A stretch of DNA of 64,000 bases from Anabaena sphaerica FACHB-251 (GCF_014696825.1 NZ_JACJQU010000002.1:558001-622000), one strand, 5' to 3'; shown: positions 44,436 to 53,690, counted from the first letter of the stretch. Numbers and translations are program-made. Notes: generated by a model from the sequence alone, not told the origin.

Positions 44436-45730
44436 CCTCCCACATTAGGATCACCAACACGGTATAAATCACCTAATTCCCATCCTTCTTCCAGACTTGG
44501 ATTAAGAATTTCTTTTGAAAGTGCTTTCATAGCAAAATGGGTTTTATCTTCAGAGTAAAAACAATAAACATTCTCTAAACAATCTGTAAAATGATCTAAA
44601 AGATCAGGACTATGTGTAGTTACAATTATTTGAGTTTTTCTTGCTGCTCTTTTAATCCATTCAGCTAAAATCCGCATCCATGAAACGTGCAAACCTAATT
44701 CTGGTTCATCAATGACTAACAATGAAGGAAGTACAGGAGAATGTAATATAGTAGCCCAACATAACATTCTCACAGTTCCATCTGACATTTCACTCAGGTA
44801 AAATGGTTCTTTACTATCTTCAAAATACCATTCTACAGTTAAAGATAAACGACCAGAACGAATTGGACGCAGACGACGAGTTTTAGGTAAAATCGACTTC
44901 ATCGCTTGGTTAATGCTATCTTCAAAGTCAATATTTTCCTGGATTAAATTATCTAAAACCAAAGGTAAATTATCGCCAGAAGCAGATAAATATATATCAC
45001 TTCCTCCTATTTTGGGTTCGGAAGTTCTGATTTGATTTAAGTCCATATTATTGGCGTTATAAAATTGCCATTTGGAAATAAATTCAACTAAATCTCGTCT
45101 GGTTCTGTAAGCAGGTGTATTTTCAGGTGAATATTGGCTATCTTCAAGCAACCTTGGGAGTATAGTCAAACCTAAAGAATTGGTGGGTATATTATCTAAA
45201 CCTTCAAAGTGTGTGCCTGAATTTTGTCCAGGAATATTATAAACTGATACAGCACCTTTACCAAGTTCTCTGTCATGAAATTTATAATAGTAAAAAGGTG
45301 GTGAATCCAATTTATTTAAATCTTTTCCACTACATAAAAACTCCTGAGAAATAATTATTTTATTTTTCTTTCTGTCCACAAAAAGAGTTAAGGTAAGCAT
45401 TGTGCTAAATTTTTCATGAAGCTGCTCACTTGATAATGTTTGAGAAAAACAATATGAAAAATTGATAACAGCAGGACTTTCGACACTATTATCTAAAATC
45501 CTATCAGCCCCAATTTTGCTAACTGCATCCTCAAAACTACTCACACCACGACTTTCATCAGGAATAGTGGTTAAACAATCTTTTAGGAATTTCAAGCAAC
45601 TGATAAAATTGCTTTTACCTGAACCATTAGAACCTATAAAAATATTGAGCCTGTCTAATTCTACAGGCTGAGGTAAAGATAAATTTTTATAATTTTGAGT
45701 AACAATAAATTGCAAAATAGGTTGATTCAT
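44423..45730 (-). CDS. AAA ATPase of the OLD/RecF-like (AAA_21) type
   Basis: The 435-residue protein has Walker A GSNGSGKS (33-40), an ABC-like signature region LSEMSDGTVRMLCW, Walker B LPSLLVIDEPELGLH, and a sensor VTTHSPDLLDHF. Its ATPase halves are split by a long insertion as in SMC/RecF-like ATPases. It is upstream of, and overlaps, the TOPRIM-like gene. A defence function (sensing phage components and activating the nuclease partner) is an inference from the pairing. Confidence 0.85.
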   Translation of the reverse strand: MNQPILQFIVTQNYKNLSLPQPVELDRLNIFIGSNGSGKSNFISCLKFLKDCLTTIPDESRGVSSFEDAVSKIGADRILDNSVESPAVINFSYCFSQTLSSEQLHEKFSTMLTLTLFVDRKKNKIIISQEFLCSGKDLNKLDSPPFYYYKFHDRELGKGAVSVYNIPGQNSGTHFEGLDNIPTNSLGLTILPRLLEDSQYSPENTPAYRTRRDLVEFISKWQFYNANNMDLNQIRTSEPKIGGSDIYLSASGDNLPLVLDNLIQENIDFEDSINQAMKSILPKTRRLRPIRSGRLSLTVEWYFEDSKEPFYLSEMSDGTVRMLCWATILHSPVLPSLLVIDEPELGLHVSWMRILAEWIKRAARKTQIIVTTHSPDLLDHFTDCLENVYCFYSEDKTHFAMKALSKEILNPSLEEGWELGDLYRVGDPNVGGWPW

Positions 45731-45965
45731 AATTTTTTCAACTGATCTAAATCTAATTAGCGAAACTACTGACCTAACTAATTAAACAAGTTTGCACTTA
45801 TACACAAACTAACTATCTCCCTCTAGGATAGAGGAAATAGGGGTGGTTTTTCCCTAACCTACACTTTATCAAGAATAGTAGAACAGAACTCATCACAGCT
45901 AACGCCCAACTCGTACAATAGAAAATAGATTGTTGCGAAATGTATAGTTAGGGATTATAGCTGTC

Positions 45966-46985
45966 ATGGCTTCCGCCGTTTTAATCGAAAATCTACAAAA
46001 ACGCTACGGTACTTTTGAAGCCGTCAAGGATATCTCCTTTCAGGTACAACCAGGGGAAATCTTCGGTTTACTCGGTCCCAACGGTGCGGGTAAAACAACC
46101 ACTCTGCGGGCTTTGTGTACGCTAACTACTCCCGATGCTGGAAAAATCGAAGTTTCGGGAATCTCGGTTTTAGATAATCCTAAGTTAGCACGGCAAAAGC
46201 TGGGTTATGTTGCCCAAGAGGTGGCTTTAGATAAGGTTTTGACTGGTAGGGAGTTGCTACAACTGCAAGCAGCCCTTTATCACCTCCCCCGTGCAGTCAT
46301 CAAACAACGCATCAATACTGTATTAGATTTACTCGGTTTACAAGAATACGCGGATAAAAAAACCGGCACTTATTCCGGTGGTTTACGCAAGCGTCTGGAC
46401 TTGGCCGCTGGTTTATTGCATTCTCCAGATGTATTAGTATTAGATGAACCAACGGTAGGACTTGATATAGAAAGTCGGTTTGTGGTGTGGGATTTTTTAC
46501 GGAAGCTACGCGCTGCGGGGACTACCGTTGTCATTACCAGCCATTATTTAGAAGAAGTTGATGCTTTGGCTGATAGGGTAGCAATTATAGACAGGGGTTT
46601 AGTTATTGCTAATGGTACACCTTCCCAGTTAAAAGATAAAGTGGGGGGCGATCGCATTACTTTACGCATCCGCGAATTTTCACCCAACGAAGAAGCCGAC
46701 AAAGCTAAAAACTTGTTGGAAACCTTACCTTTTGTCCAAGAAATTATCATCAACAGCGCCCAAGGTAACTCCTTAAATTTGGTAGTTACTCCCCAAAATG
46801 ACGCATTGATTACTATTCAACAAGCGTTAACTAATGCAGGTTTACCGATTTTTGGTATTGCCCAATCTCGTCCTAGTTTAGATGATGTTTACCTCGCTGC
46901 AACTGGAAAAACTTTGATGGATGCGGAATTAGCTGCTGTGGCAAATCGTGATCCAAAAGCTGAGAAAAAGCAAAATATGAGATAG
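45966..46985 (+). CDS. ABC exporter ATP-binding protein (DrrA type)
   Basis: The 339-residue protein shows Walker A GPNGAGKT (37-44), signature YSGGLRKRLDLA, Walker B VLVLDEPTVGLD and H-loop ITSHYLEE. The extended C-terminal domain is typical of the daunorubicin-resistance/DrrA branch. Its membrane partner is most likely the ABC-2 permease at 47780-48655, on the same strand but separated by an oppositely oriented Panacea-domain gene. The transported substrate is unknown. Confidence 0.92.
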   Translation: MASAVLIENLQKRYGTFEAVKDISFQVQPGEIFGLLGPNGAGKTTTLRALCTLTTPDAGKIEVSGISVLDNPKLARQKLGYVAQEVALDKVLTGRELLQLQAALYHLPRAVIKQRINTVLDLLGLQEYADKKTGTYSGGLRKRLDLAAGLLHSPDVLVLDEPTVGLDIESRFVVWDFLRKLRAAGTTVVITSHYLEEVDALADRVAIIDRGLVIANGTPSQLKDKVGGDRITLRIREFSPNEEADKAKNLLETLPFVQEIIINSAQGNSLNLVVTPQNDALITIQQALTNAGLPIFGIAQSRPSLDDVYLAATGKTLMDAELAAVANRDPKAEKKQNMR

Positions 46986-47033
46986 AGTGATTGGTGATTG
47001 GTGATTGGTAAAAATTACTAATTACTAATTACC

Positions 47034-47057
47034 AAAAACTTTTCAAACAACCTCTTA
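47034..47057. mobile_element. Solo end of a MITE/insertion-sequence family
   Basis: On the minus strand it reads TAAGAGGTTGTTTGAAAAGT, nearly the same as the ends of the element at 57725-57912 (AGAGGTTGTCTTAAAAGTTT and AGAGGATGTTTGAAAAGTC). Only one end is seen here, so it is a remnant. Confidence 0.5.
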
Positions 47058-47090
47058 GATAAAGATGAAGCTTGATTGTGATTAACTTTT

Positions 47091-47555
47091 TTAATCTTCT
47101 TCGGCTTCGGCACGTTTCTGGTAATATTCTTTCATCGCTTCCTTAGAAATAATCGCATTAGATGGGGCATCTTGGGGAATATTTCCTCTTGCTTCAATCC
47201 AAGGATATTCACGATGAGTCATTTGTTCTAATTCAAAAGCATCACAAGCAAAATAAACTTCTGCCAATTCTGCTAAAAATTCATGGACTTGCTCAGAAAA
47301 CTTCGGTGCTTCAACATCCTTGAAAATAGGCTTCCAACCAAACTTTTTATACTCCTGGTATAAATCAGGAATTACAGGACCATGAACCCATGCTTCAAAA
47401 TCTTCTGCAAATAAAGGTTGATTATAAAGAGCTAAATACCAAGCTTGAGCATAGTAAACTAGCTTTTGCAGTTTTAAATTGCTCACAAACGAACCTGTTT
47501 CATTTGCTAACCCGATGAAGTAATCAGCGATCGCTCCTGATGTTGTGATAGACAT
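47091..47555 (-). CDS. Panacea-domain (SocA/DUF4065) protein, putative antitoxin
   Basis: This 154-residue protein carries the family motifs ADYFIGLANETGSFVSNLKL, LQKLVYYAQAWYLAL, FEAWVHGPVIPDLYQEY and a C-terminal MTHREYPWIEAR. Panacea domains act as antitoxins to many different toxins, including SocA, the adaptor for SocB degradation. No toxin-like gene is adjacent, so it may be orphan. It lies between two halves of an ABC exporter on the other strand, next to a MITE end, which suggests insertion. Confidence 0.85.
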   Translation of the reverse strand: MSITTSGAIADYFIGLANETGSFVSNLKLQKLVYYAQAWYLALYNQPLFAEDFEAWVHGPVIPDLYQEYKKFGWKPIFKDVEAPKFSEQVHEFLAELAEVYFACDAFELEQMTHREYPWIEARGNIPQDAPSNAIISKEAMKEYYQKRAEAEED

Positions 47556-47779
47556 TATTTACCTCCCTGCTGGCTACAATTTTTTTTATTATTTAGTATT
47601 ATTGTACTATAAATTTGTTAATTTTGTGAGTCAATATATCTATCCAGTTGAGAACAGTCCTGCGCTTCCAGAAGTCGCTAAACTGGTATGTAAGCGATGA
47701 TTCCATGTTTTCTAATATTTAGAGATATGTTGATTTTATTCCACCTCATTATCATTGACTAACCTAAAATCGAAAATCC

Positions 47780-48655
47780 ATGAAGACTGATATGAATTGG
47801 CAACAAATAACTTCACCTAGCGTAGTTCCTGAAACTACACCCAACTTCTTTGGTGAATTAGTCCAAGAAACCCTAGCTTTAACCCGTCGTCTATTTATCC
47901 AATTACAACGCCGTCCCTCTACCCTAGCAGCAGGAATTATTCAACCGGTGATGTGGTTGGTGTTGTTTGGTGCATTATTCCAAAATGCCCCCAAGGGTTT
48001 ATTTGGAAGTACGACAAATTACGGACAATTCCTGTCCGCTGGTGTAATAGTATTTACCGCATTTGCTGGGGCGTTGAATGCCGGTTTACCTGTGATGTTT
48101 GACAGGGAATTTGGCTTTTTAAATCGGTTGCTGGTTGCACCTTTAGCTTCTCGCTTCTCAATTGTTTTTGCTTCGGCTATTTTTATTATTAGCCAAAGTT
48201 TGCTACAAGCGGCTGTCATCGTTGGTGCTGCGGCGTTTTTAGGTGCAGGTTTACCTGATGCGGCTGGATTAAGTGCGATCGCTCTCATCGTCTTTCTTCT
48301 GGCTTTAGGTGTCACCGCTATTTCTCTGGGTTTAGCTTTTGCTTTACCAGGACACATTGAATTAATTGCGGTAATTTTTGTAACTAACCTACCTTTATTA
48401 TTTGCCAGCACAGCCTTAGCACCATTATCCTTTATGCCAGGATGGTTGCAGGTTGTCGCTACCCTCAACCCCCTCAGCTATGCTATTGAACCGATTCGCT
48501 ATTTGTATCTGCACAGCACTTGGGGATTAAACGATGTCGTCATGCACGCTTTTTGGGGTGATGTTACCTTTGGGGGAGCATTGCTAGTCTTGTTAGGATT
48601 TGCTGCGGTGGCTTTACTCAGCATTCAACCCCAATTACGCAAGACTCTTGCTTAA
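47780..48655 (+). CDS. ABC-2 type membrane permease
   Basis: The 291-residue protein has six predicted membrane segments, beginning at about 52 (TLAAGIIQPVMWLVLFGAL) and including IALIVFLLALGVTAISLGLA. The family motif LAPLSFMPGWLQVVATLNPLSYAIEPIR is present in parts. It is the DrrB-like partner of the ATPase at 45966-46985. The gene for a Panacea protein and 794 bp lie between them, unusual for a pair that is normally adjacent. Confidence 0.9.
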   Translation: MKTDMNWQQITSPSVVPETTPNFFGELVQETLALTRRLFIQLQRRPSTLAAGIIQPVMWLVLFGALFQNAPKGLFGSTTNYGQFLSAGVIVFTAFAGALNAGLPVMFDREFGFLNRLLVAPLASRFSIVFASAIFIISQSLLQAAVIVGAAAFLGAGLPDAAGLSAIALIVFLLALGVTAISLGLAFALPGHIELIAVIFVTNLPLLFASTALAPLSFMPGWLQVVATLNPLSYAIEPIRYLYLHSTWGLNDVVMHAFWGDVTFGGALLVLLGFAAVALLSIQPQLRKTLA

Positions 48656-48698
48656 GATAGAAGCATGATTAAATAGACAAAATGTGAGGGGAAATTTC

Positions 48699-49079
48699 AT
48701 GACAAGACCATTTTTACCAGTTCACAAAATCTTAGTTGCCACTTTTGCAGGAATTAGCTTTGCTTCCTTCCTAGTAGCACAACCTAGTTTAGCTGATCCT
48801 AATCAACCCTTTGGTAGTTTGGAGAGCGATAGGAATAGCAATTCATTCTTCGGTAATGGCTCAGATTTCAATATGTTCAACCTGATTCATCAGGCAAATT
48901 TCGGCAATCTTAACTGGAATCCTGACCAACAGAATCAACAGTTAGATGATGCAGCAGCAGCTTTTAAAGCCAGACAACAAAAACTCCTGCAAGGTCAGCA
49001 ACAGCCAAACGCAAATTCTCCAACTACAGCGGGTGAAAATGCAGCACCGTTGATGATCTTACCCTCTTCAGATAAATGA
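48699..49079 (+). CDS. Exported small protein of unknown function
   Basis: This 126-residue protein has a clear signal peptide (ILVATFAGISFASFLVAQPSL, cleavage probably after SLA near residue 33). The short mature part is rich in Asn, Gln and Ser, with a Gln-rich end. The ATG at 48699 is chosen because GAGGGGA lies just upstream. The GTG at 48684 would precede that ribosome site. It follows the ABC permease by 43 bp and may be co-transcribed. The family is not recognised. Confidence 0.65.
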   Translation: MTRPFLPVHKILVATFAGISFASFLVAQPSLADPNQPFGSLESDRNSNSFFGNGSDFNMFNLIHQANFGNLNWNPDQQNQQLDDAAAAFKARQQKLLQGQQQPNANSPTTAGENAAPLMILPSSDK

Positions 49080-49089
49080 AAAGTAAAAA

Positions 49090-49126
49090 CCTCAACTCCT
49101 AATCCTGCTTTGGGCTGGAGTTGAGG
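49090..49126. terminator. Stem-loop between convergent genes
   Basis: CCTCAACTCC (49090-49099) pairs perfectly with GGAGTTGAGG (49117-49126) around a 17-base loop, between the exported protein (plus) and prxQ (minus). Flanking A and T runs are short, so it is a probable two-way terminator. Confidence 0.65.
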
Positions 49127-49179
49127 CTATTAACAGTTATCAGTTATCAGTTAACTTCTGACTCCTGCTAATTTACAAA

Positions 49180-49617
49180 TTACAAACCAAGTGCATTTAA
49201 AACATCACTAGCGTGAGTAGCTGTACTAACAGCACTATCAACATGAATGATTTTACCGTTGGGGTCAATTACGAAAGTGACGCGCTTGGCATAACCACCA
49301 CCATCTACATCAAAAGCGTTAATGAGGGTTTTATCAGTGTCAACTAGTAGGGGGAAATTCAGGTTATATTTAGCGGTGAATGCTTGATGGGCAGCTTGAT
49401 CATCAGCACTTACTCCCAACACCACAACATTTTTACCTTGATATTCAGGTTGGGCATCCCGGAAACTACAGGCTTGCTTGGTGCAACCTGGCGTATCATC
49501 TTTGGGGTAAAAATACACAACCACCGTCTTACCAGCAAAATCAGATAATGAAACTGTGTTGCCGTTTGTATCTTTAGCGGTAAATGCAGGCGCATCTGTA
49601 CCAACTGCTAGTGGCAT
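49180..49617 (-). CDS. prxQ: Thiol peroxidase of the PrxQ/BCP type
   Basis: This 145-residue peroxiredoxin has the motif FYPKDDTPGCTKQACSFRD, with peroxidatic C45 and resolving C50 five residues later, the arrangement of PrxQ. It reduces hydrogen peroxide and organic hydroperoxides with electrons from thioredoxin. No transit or signal peptide is visible. Its ATG has AGGAAAGG upstream. Confidence 0.93.
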   Translation of the reverse strand: MPLAVGTDAPAFTAKDTNGNTVSLSDFAGKTVVVYFYPKDDTPGCTKQACSFRDAQPEYQGKNVVVLGVSADDQAAHQAFTAKYNLNFPLLVDTDKTLINAFDVDGGGYAKRVTFVIDPNGKIIHVDSAVSTATHASDVLNALGL

Positions 49618-49746
49618 AATTAACCTTTCCTGTTTCAGATTGTTGATGCACTTGAGATTTTACAATAATTTACAATATTTACATAATTTACATTAGCCTC
49701 CTATCTCCTGCCTCTTGTCTTTTGCCTTCTCCTCAACTCCAAACCT

Positions 49747-50151
49747 ATGCCTACTGTTGATTCTCCAAACCCCAAACCCTTTGTATATACTCAGAAAACA
49801 TTAGAACGGGCCGAGCGATCGCTGATCTGTTCCCCTTTCCATCTGAGTTTATTTACAGCTATGCGGACTCAGAGTGTTTCGGTGAGTGCGATCGCCACAG
49901 AAAAAGGCTTCAAGCAAGGTTATACCAAACGCCCTTTGTCAGAATTAGCCTGTGATAACGCTTTTGATTGGTTAATCGAAGTGGGAGTGCTACGGAGAGA
50001 AGTCGATGGACAGGGCATAACCGACGGTTTTCGCCTCACACCTCTTGGTCATCAGTTGGTAGAAAAATTCCTAGATACAAACTGGCCTAGTCCCTCATGG
50101 CGCGATCGCTTTGATGAATCCATCACTCGTTGGTTTCGACTACCGTTTTAG
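49747..50151 (+). CDS. Conserved cyanobacterial protein (Npun_F0494 family)
   Basis: The 134-residue protein begins with a disordered segment, followed by YTQKTLERAERSLICSPFHL, SELACDNAFDWLIEVGVLRR and DGFRLTPLGHQLVEKF. The pattern suggests a winged-helix-like fold. From memory it matches the cyanobacteria-specific family named after Npun_F0494, with no known function. It is divergent from prxQ. Confidence 0.7.
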   Translation: MPTVDSPNPKPFVYTQKTLERAERSLICSPFHLSLFTAMRTQSVSVSAIATEKGFKQGYTKRPLSELACDNAFDWLIEVGVLRREVDGQGITDGFRLTPLGHQLVEKFLDTNWPSPSWRDRFDESITRWFRLPF

Positions 50152-50192
50152 ATGAAAAATTGACAAGTTGAGATAAGCAAGTCAAAGTGAAA

Positions 50193-50263
50193 ACGAGGTA
50201 AAGGAAACAATAATCTTTAGCCTCGTCCTTTGATCTGCTCTTTTTCAAGTTTAATGAGCAGAT
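50193..50263. promoter_or_regulatory. Two adjacent stem-loops upstream of cobQ
   Basis: ACGAGG...CCTCGT (50193-50198, 50221-50226) and ATCTGCTC...GAGCAGAT (50233-50240, 50256-50263) are two separate hairpins in the 175-bp gap. They may terminate the preceding gene or form a leader structure for cobQ. The conserved B12-box of cobalamin riboswitches was not seen. Confidence 0.45.
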
Positions 50264-50326
50264 TGGCAGACTACAGCCTTTAACCCAAAAATTACAACAT
50301 CACTCAGAAAACACACAAGTCACACT

Positions 50327-51802
50327 ATGAAATCAATTATGGTAGTGGGAACAACATCCCACGCAGGGAAATCACTGATAACTACGGCCTTATGTCGCAT
50401 TCTCTCGCGGCGGGGCTGGCGAGTGGCTCCCTTTAAAGGTCAAAATATGGCTTTAAATGCTTATGTCACCGCCAGTGGGGGAGAAATAGGCTACGCTCAA
50501 GCAGTGCAAGCCTGGGCTGCGGGAGTATCCCCATTGGTAGAAATGAACCCAATTTTACTTAAACCCCAAGGGGATATGACTTCTCAAGTTATCCTCAAAG
50601 GTAAACCTATAGGTAGAGTTAGTGCTACAGATTATTATGAGCAGTATTTTGAACTAGGTTGGCGAACTATTCAAGAATCGCTAAAACACTTAGAAACAGA
50701 ATTTGATTTAATCGTTTGTGAAGGTGCGGGTAGCCCAGCAGAAATTAACCTCAAGCACCGGGATTTAACTAACATGAGGGTAGCAAAACATTTGAATGCA
50801 GCCACTCTGTTAGTTGTTGATATTGACCGGGGAGGCGCTTTTGCTCACGTAGTCGGAACCCTAGAGTTATTAGAACCCGACGAACGCGCCTTAATTAAAG
50901 GGGTAGTAATTAACAAATTCCGGGGACAGCGTTCCATCCTTGAACCAGGAATCAAATGGCTAGAAGAACGCACTGGTATCCCCGTTGTTGGTGTTATTCC
51001 CTACTTAGAACAAGTGTTTCCAGCAGAAGACTCCCTAGACTTACTAGAACGTAAACCCCTTAAAGCCCAAGCGGAATTGAATATTGCTGTGATCCGCTTA
51101 CCGAGAATTGCCAATTTTACCGACTTTGACCCCCTGGAATCAGAACCAACAGTTTCAGTAAAATACCTGAGTCCCAAGCAAGATTTAGGACACCCTGACG
51201 CTGTAATTATTCCAGGCACAAAAACCACAATTGCCGATTTAATTCTGTTGCAAAAAAGCGGTATGGCGGAAGCAATCCAAAATTTTGCTGCTTCTGGAGG
51301 AACGGTTTTAGGCATCTGTGGCGGTTTCCAAATGTTAGGACAAATGGTAGCTGACCCAGAAGGAGTTGAGGGACAAGCTGGCAGATATCAAGGGTTAAAT
51401 CTGTTACCTATCAAAACAGTGATTACAGGACAAAAAATAGCCCGTCAGCGCCAAGTTAGTTCTAATTATCCCCAGATGGGTTTACCTGTGAATGGGTTTG
51501 AAATTCACCAAGGGCGATCGCGCATAGAACAACCAACAGATAAAGCCGTCTGTCAACCTCTATTTGATGATGTTAATTTAGGCTTAGTAGATAATTGTCA
51601 ATCTGTTTGGGGTACTTATCTACATGGGCTTTTTGATAACGGTCCCTGGAGACGTGCTTGGTTAAATCGTCTCCGTCAACAGCGCGGTTTGAAATCTTTA
51701 CCCACAGGTGTTGCTAACTATCGAGATCAGCGAGAGCAGATTTTAGATTCTTTAGCTACGGAAATTGAAACCCATTTAAATTTAGCCCCATTTCTATCTT
51801 AG
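50327..51802 (+). CDS. cobQ: Cobyric acid synthase
   Basis: The 491-residue protein has an N-terminal dethiobiotin-synthetase-like ATP-binding domain (VVGTTSHAGKSLITTALCR; FKGQNMALNA; CEGAGSPAEINL; VVDIDRGGAFA). The C-terminal class I glutamine amidotransferase domain carries nucleophile C331 in GICGGFQMLG and a His in WGTYLHGLFDNGP. It amidates four carboxyl groups of adenosylcobyrinic acid a,c-diamide in B12 (pseudocobalamin) synthesis. A ferredoxin gene follows 14 bases downstream. Confidence 0.96.
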   Translation: MKSIMVVGTTSHAGKSLITTALCRILSRRGWRVAPFKGQNMALNAYVTASGGEIGYAQAVQAWAAGVSPLVEMNPILLKPQGDMTSQVILKGKPIGRVSATDYYEQYFELGWRTIQESLKHLETEFDLIVCEGAGSPAEINLKHRDLTNMRVAKHLNAATLLVVDIDRGGAFAHVVGTLELLEPDERALIKGVVINKFRGQRSILEPGIKWLEERTGIPVVGVIPYLEQVFPAEDSLDLLERKPLKAQAELNIAVIRLPRIANFTDFDPLESEPTVSVKYLSPKQDLGHPDAVIIPGTKTTIADLILLQKSGMAEAIQNFAASGGTVLGICGGFQMLGQMVADPEGVEGQAGRYQGLNLLPIKTVITGQKIARQRQVSSNYPQMGLPVNGFEIHQGRSRIEQPTDKAVCQPLFDDVNLGLVDNCQSVWGTYLHGLFDNGPWRRAWLNRLRQQRGLKSLPTGVANYRDQREQILDSLATEIETHLNLAPFLS

Positions 51803-51816
51803 ATAATCAATGACCA

Positions 51817-52056
51817 ATGACTATTAATATCCGCTTTCTACCAGATGATGTCACCGTTAAAGCCGAAGTAGGAGAATCCTTGTTAGATGTAGCAGATAGA
51901 GCAGGGGTATCAATTCCTACTGGTTGTTTAATGGGAACTTGTCACGCTTGCACCGTTGAACTAGACGACGGGGAAGTCATCCGCGCTTGTATTACTCCTG
52001 TTCCTCCAGGAAAGGAGGAGTTAACCATACATCTTTTTAGTGATCCAACTTGGTAA
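51817..52056 (+). CDS. [2Fe-2S] ferredoxin
   Basis: The 79-residue protein has cysteines C37, C42, C45 and C58 (C-x4-C-x2-C-x12-C) in PTGCLMGTCHACTVELDDGE. This is the plant-type ferredoxin fold, shorter than photosynthetic PetF. It begins 14 bases after cobQ on the same strand, so both are probably co-transcribed. An electron-transfer role in cobalamin metabolism is possible but unproven. Confidence 0.9.
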   Translation: MTINIRFLPDDVTVKAEVGESLLDVADRAGVSIPTGCLMGTCHACTVELDDGEVIRACITPVPPGKEELTIHLFSDPTW

Positions 52057-52102
52057 TATTTTGTTTTTTGATTTTTTTTTGAGTTATCAGGAATACGCTG
52101 TA

Positions 52103-52125
52103 GGGACATAGAAATGCTGTGTCCC
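52103..52125. repeat. GGGACA...TGTCCC hairpin repeat
   Basis: GGGACA (52103-52108) and TGTCCC (52120-52125) pair around 11 bases, in the convergent gap between the ferredoxin and AbiEii genes. It resembles a dispersed repeat and could act as a terminator. Confidence 0.5.
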
Positions 52126-52164
52126 GACAAACCTTGGAAACAGGGAGAAAATTTACACCAAAAA

Positions 52165-53097
52165 TCAGTGATTATTTGCATCTTGCCAATAGCCTGATAT
52201 ACTCCATATTTTATCAAAGTTTTCATTTTGGGCAGATGCTACAGAAGGCGGCATTATAAATTTTTGAATTTCGTTAATTAATTCACCAAATGAATTTGGA
52301 GTTTGTTCTATTTTTAATTTCTTTTTAAAGGCTTGCCATTGTTGTTGCTTATTTGAATCATTAACAAACTCTTCAGATAAAGCTAAAGGTTCTTTTACTG
52401 GTATTTCTGTTTTGCGTCTATGAAAAGTATTATTTATCGCTTGACTGAGTAAGTTTCCTTGAAATTCAAAATTTTTGCAAAGAAACCAAATATCATAGAA
52501 ATCTTTAATTCGACTGTTGCTTATACCCAGAGAAACCATTGCTTGAAACTTTTCAGCTATTACTGTCTCACGCGGATATATTCGTAAACGTGGTTTTGGT
52601 GTATTTAAAATAGGTTCTATTTCTACTTCTTCCGCATCAGGTGTAACAGCATCACCAAATCCTATATCTACCTGAATAGCAATTTCAATTTTAACTAATT
52701 GCCCTTTTAATTTAATTCTAACTCCTTCATATTCCTGAGCTTCTTTGATTAATTCTCCTCTAACTGACTCTGGTAAAAAAGTAATTCCATCCTCTTCACA
52801 GTGAATTGTACAAATTTCTTTATAAACATTCACTAAATATTCAATCTCATTGTTGCCAAAACAGAGTAAATCCAAATCTTTAGTCGCTCTATGAGGTTCA
52901 CCATTCCAAACTTTGAACAGAGTAGCACCTTTCAAAATATATTGTGCTTGATATGGAGATTGACTAAGCCTATAGAGCAACCTTTCGCCAAAATAGCGCG
53001 TCAATAAATAATTATAATCTTCTCCTCTTGTTTTAGATAAATTCAATAATTTGGCTTGGATAGATGCTGCTATGTTAACAGGCTTTTTTGATTTCAT
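52165..53097 (-). CDS. abiEii: AbiEii/AbiGii-type nucleotidyltransferase toxin
   Basis: The 310-residue protein has the nucleotidyltransferase motif LKGATLFKVWNGEPHRATKDLDLL (read in parts), with the DxD as KDLDLL near residue 77-79. Further conserved blocks are KIEIAIQVDIGFGDAV and RIYPRETVIAEKFQAMVSLG. The family belongs to the type IV toxin-antitoxin and abortive-infection AbiE systems, whose toxins modify tRNA or use nucleotides as substrate. The start overlaps the AbiEi stop by 4 bp (ATGA), as usual for the pair. Confidence 0.9.
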   Translation of the reverse strand: MKSKKPVNIAASIQAKLLNLSKTRGEDYNYLLTRYFGERLLYRLSQSPYQAQYILKGATLFKVWNGEPHRATKDLDLLCFGNNEIEYLVNVYKEICTIHCEEDGITFLPESVRGELIKEAQEYEGVRIKLKGQLVKIEIAIQVDIGFGDAVTPDAEEVEIEPILNTPKPRLRIYPRETVIAEKFQAMVSLGISNSRIKDFYDIWFLCKNFEFQGNLLSQAINNTFHRRKTEIPVKEPLALSEEFVNDSNKQQQWQAFKKKLKIEQTPNSFGELINEIQKFIMPPSVASAQNENFDKIWSISGYWQDANNH

Positions 53098-53690
53098 GAG
53101 AGTGATTCTAGATAAGGACGCATCACATTATGTACTCGGCAAATTTTGGCATAGCGCCATATTTCATCCATTGAACATCTTTTTTCTCGCCAACATTCGC
53201 GCAATGCTTCCAAGGCAACATCAAGACCAATTTTATTGCGAAATTTAAAACAATCGGCAACTGTTTTAGGCAAAGAATATATACTAACTGGCACGCCTTC
53301 TATTATATGTTCTTCAATTCCTTCTTCTAGAGATTTACCTGACATATAAACGATTCTGAGTGGTAGAAGATTATCTTTAGGAGGACGAGATTTTTGAGGA
53401 ATTGCCAACCAAACTTCAAAAGGTGCTTGAGTGGTTATCTGATAAAAACTGAGTGCAGATAGAAGACAAATTACTCCGTTAGGAACTCTTTTCGCAGTTT
53501 CAGCTAGAGTGTGATTTGCTGTAATTTCTGCATCTACAAAAGTGTAAACACCGCGAGCAGAACGTACAAGGATTCCTTGGTTTTCCAAACGTTTCAAATA
53601 CTCTCTGTGAATACCTTTTGCTTCGATGTCTTTTGCTCTAATTACGCCTGTTTGAGCAGCGTAATTTAGTATTTTTTGGGTTTTGGACAT
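53094..53690 (-). CDS. abiEi: AbiEi-family antitoxin/repressor
   Basis: The 198-residue protein has an N-terminal winged-helix domain (VIRAKDIEAKGIHREYLKRL, GVYTFVDAEI), followed by the AbiEi domain with SLPKTVADCFKFRNKIGLDVALEALREC in shorter blocks. It counteracts AbiEii and represses its own operon by binding inverted repeats. A matching imperfect inverted repeat lies 40-95 bp upstream. It is translationally coupled to the toxin. Confidence 0.88.
   Translation of the reverse strand: MSKTQKILNYAAQTGVIRAKDIEAKGIHREYLKRLENQGILVRSARGVYTFVDAEITANHTLAETAKRVPNGVICLLSALSFYQITTQAPFEVWLAIPQKSRPPKDNLLPLRIVYMSGKSLEEGIEEHIIEGVPVSIYSLPKTVADCFKFRNKIGLDVALEALRECWREKRCSMDEIWRYAKICRVHNVMRPYLESLS

Noticed and set aside
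50152-50326. Cobalamin riboswitch before cobQ
   Set aside because: Two simple hairpins are present, but the conserved B12-box and the multi-helix core were not found in only 175 bp.
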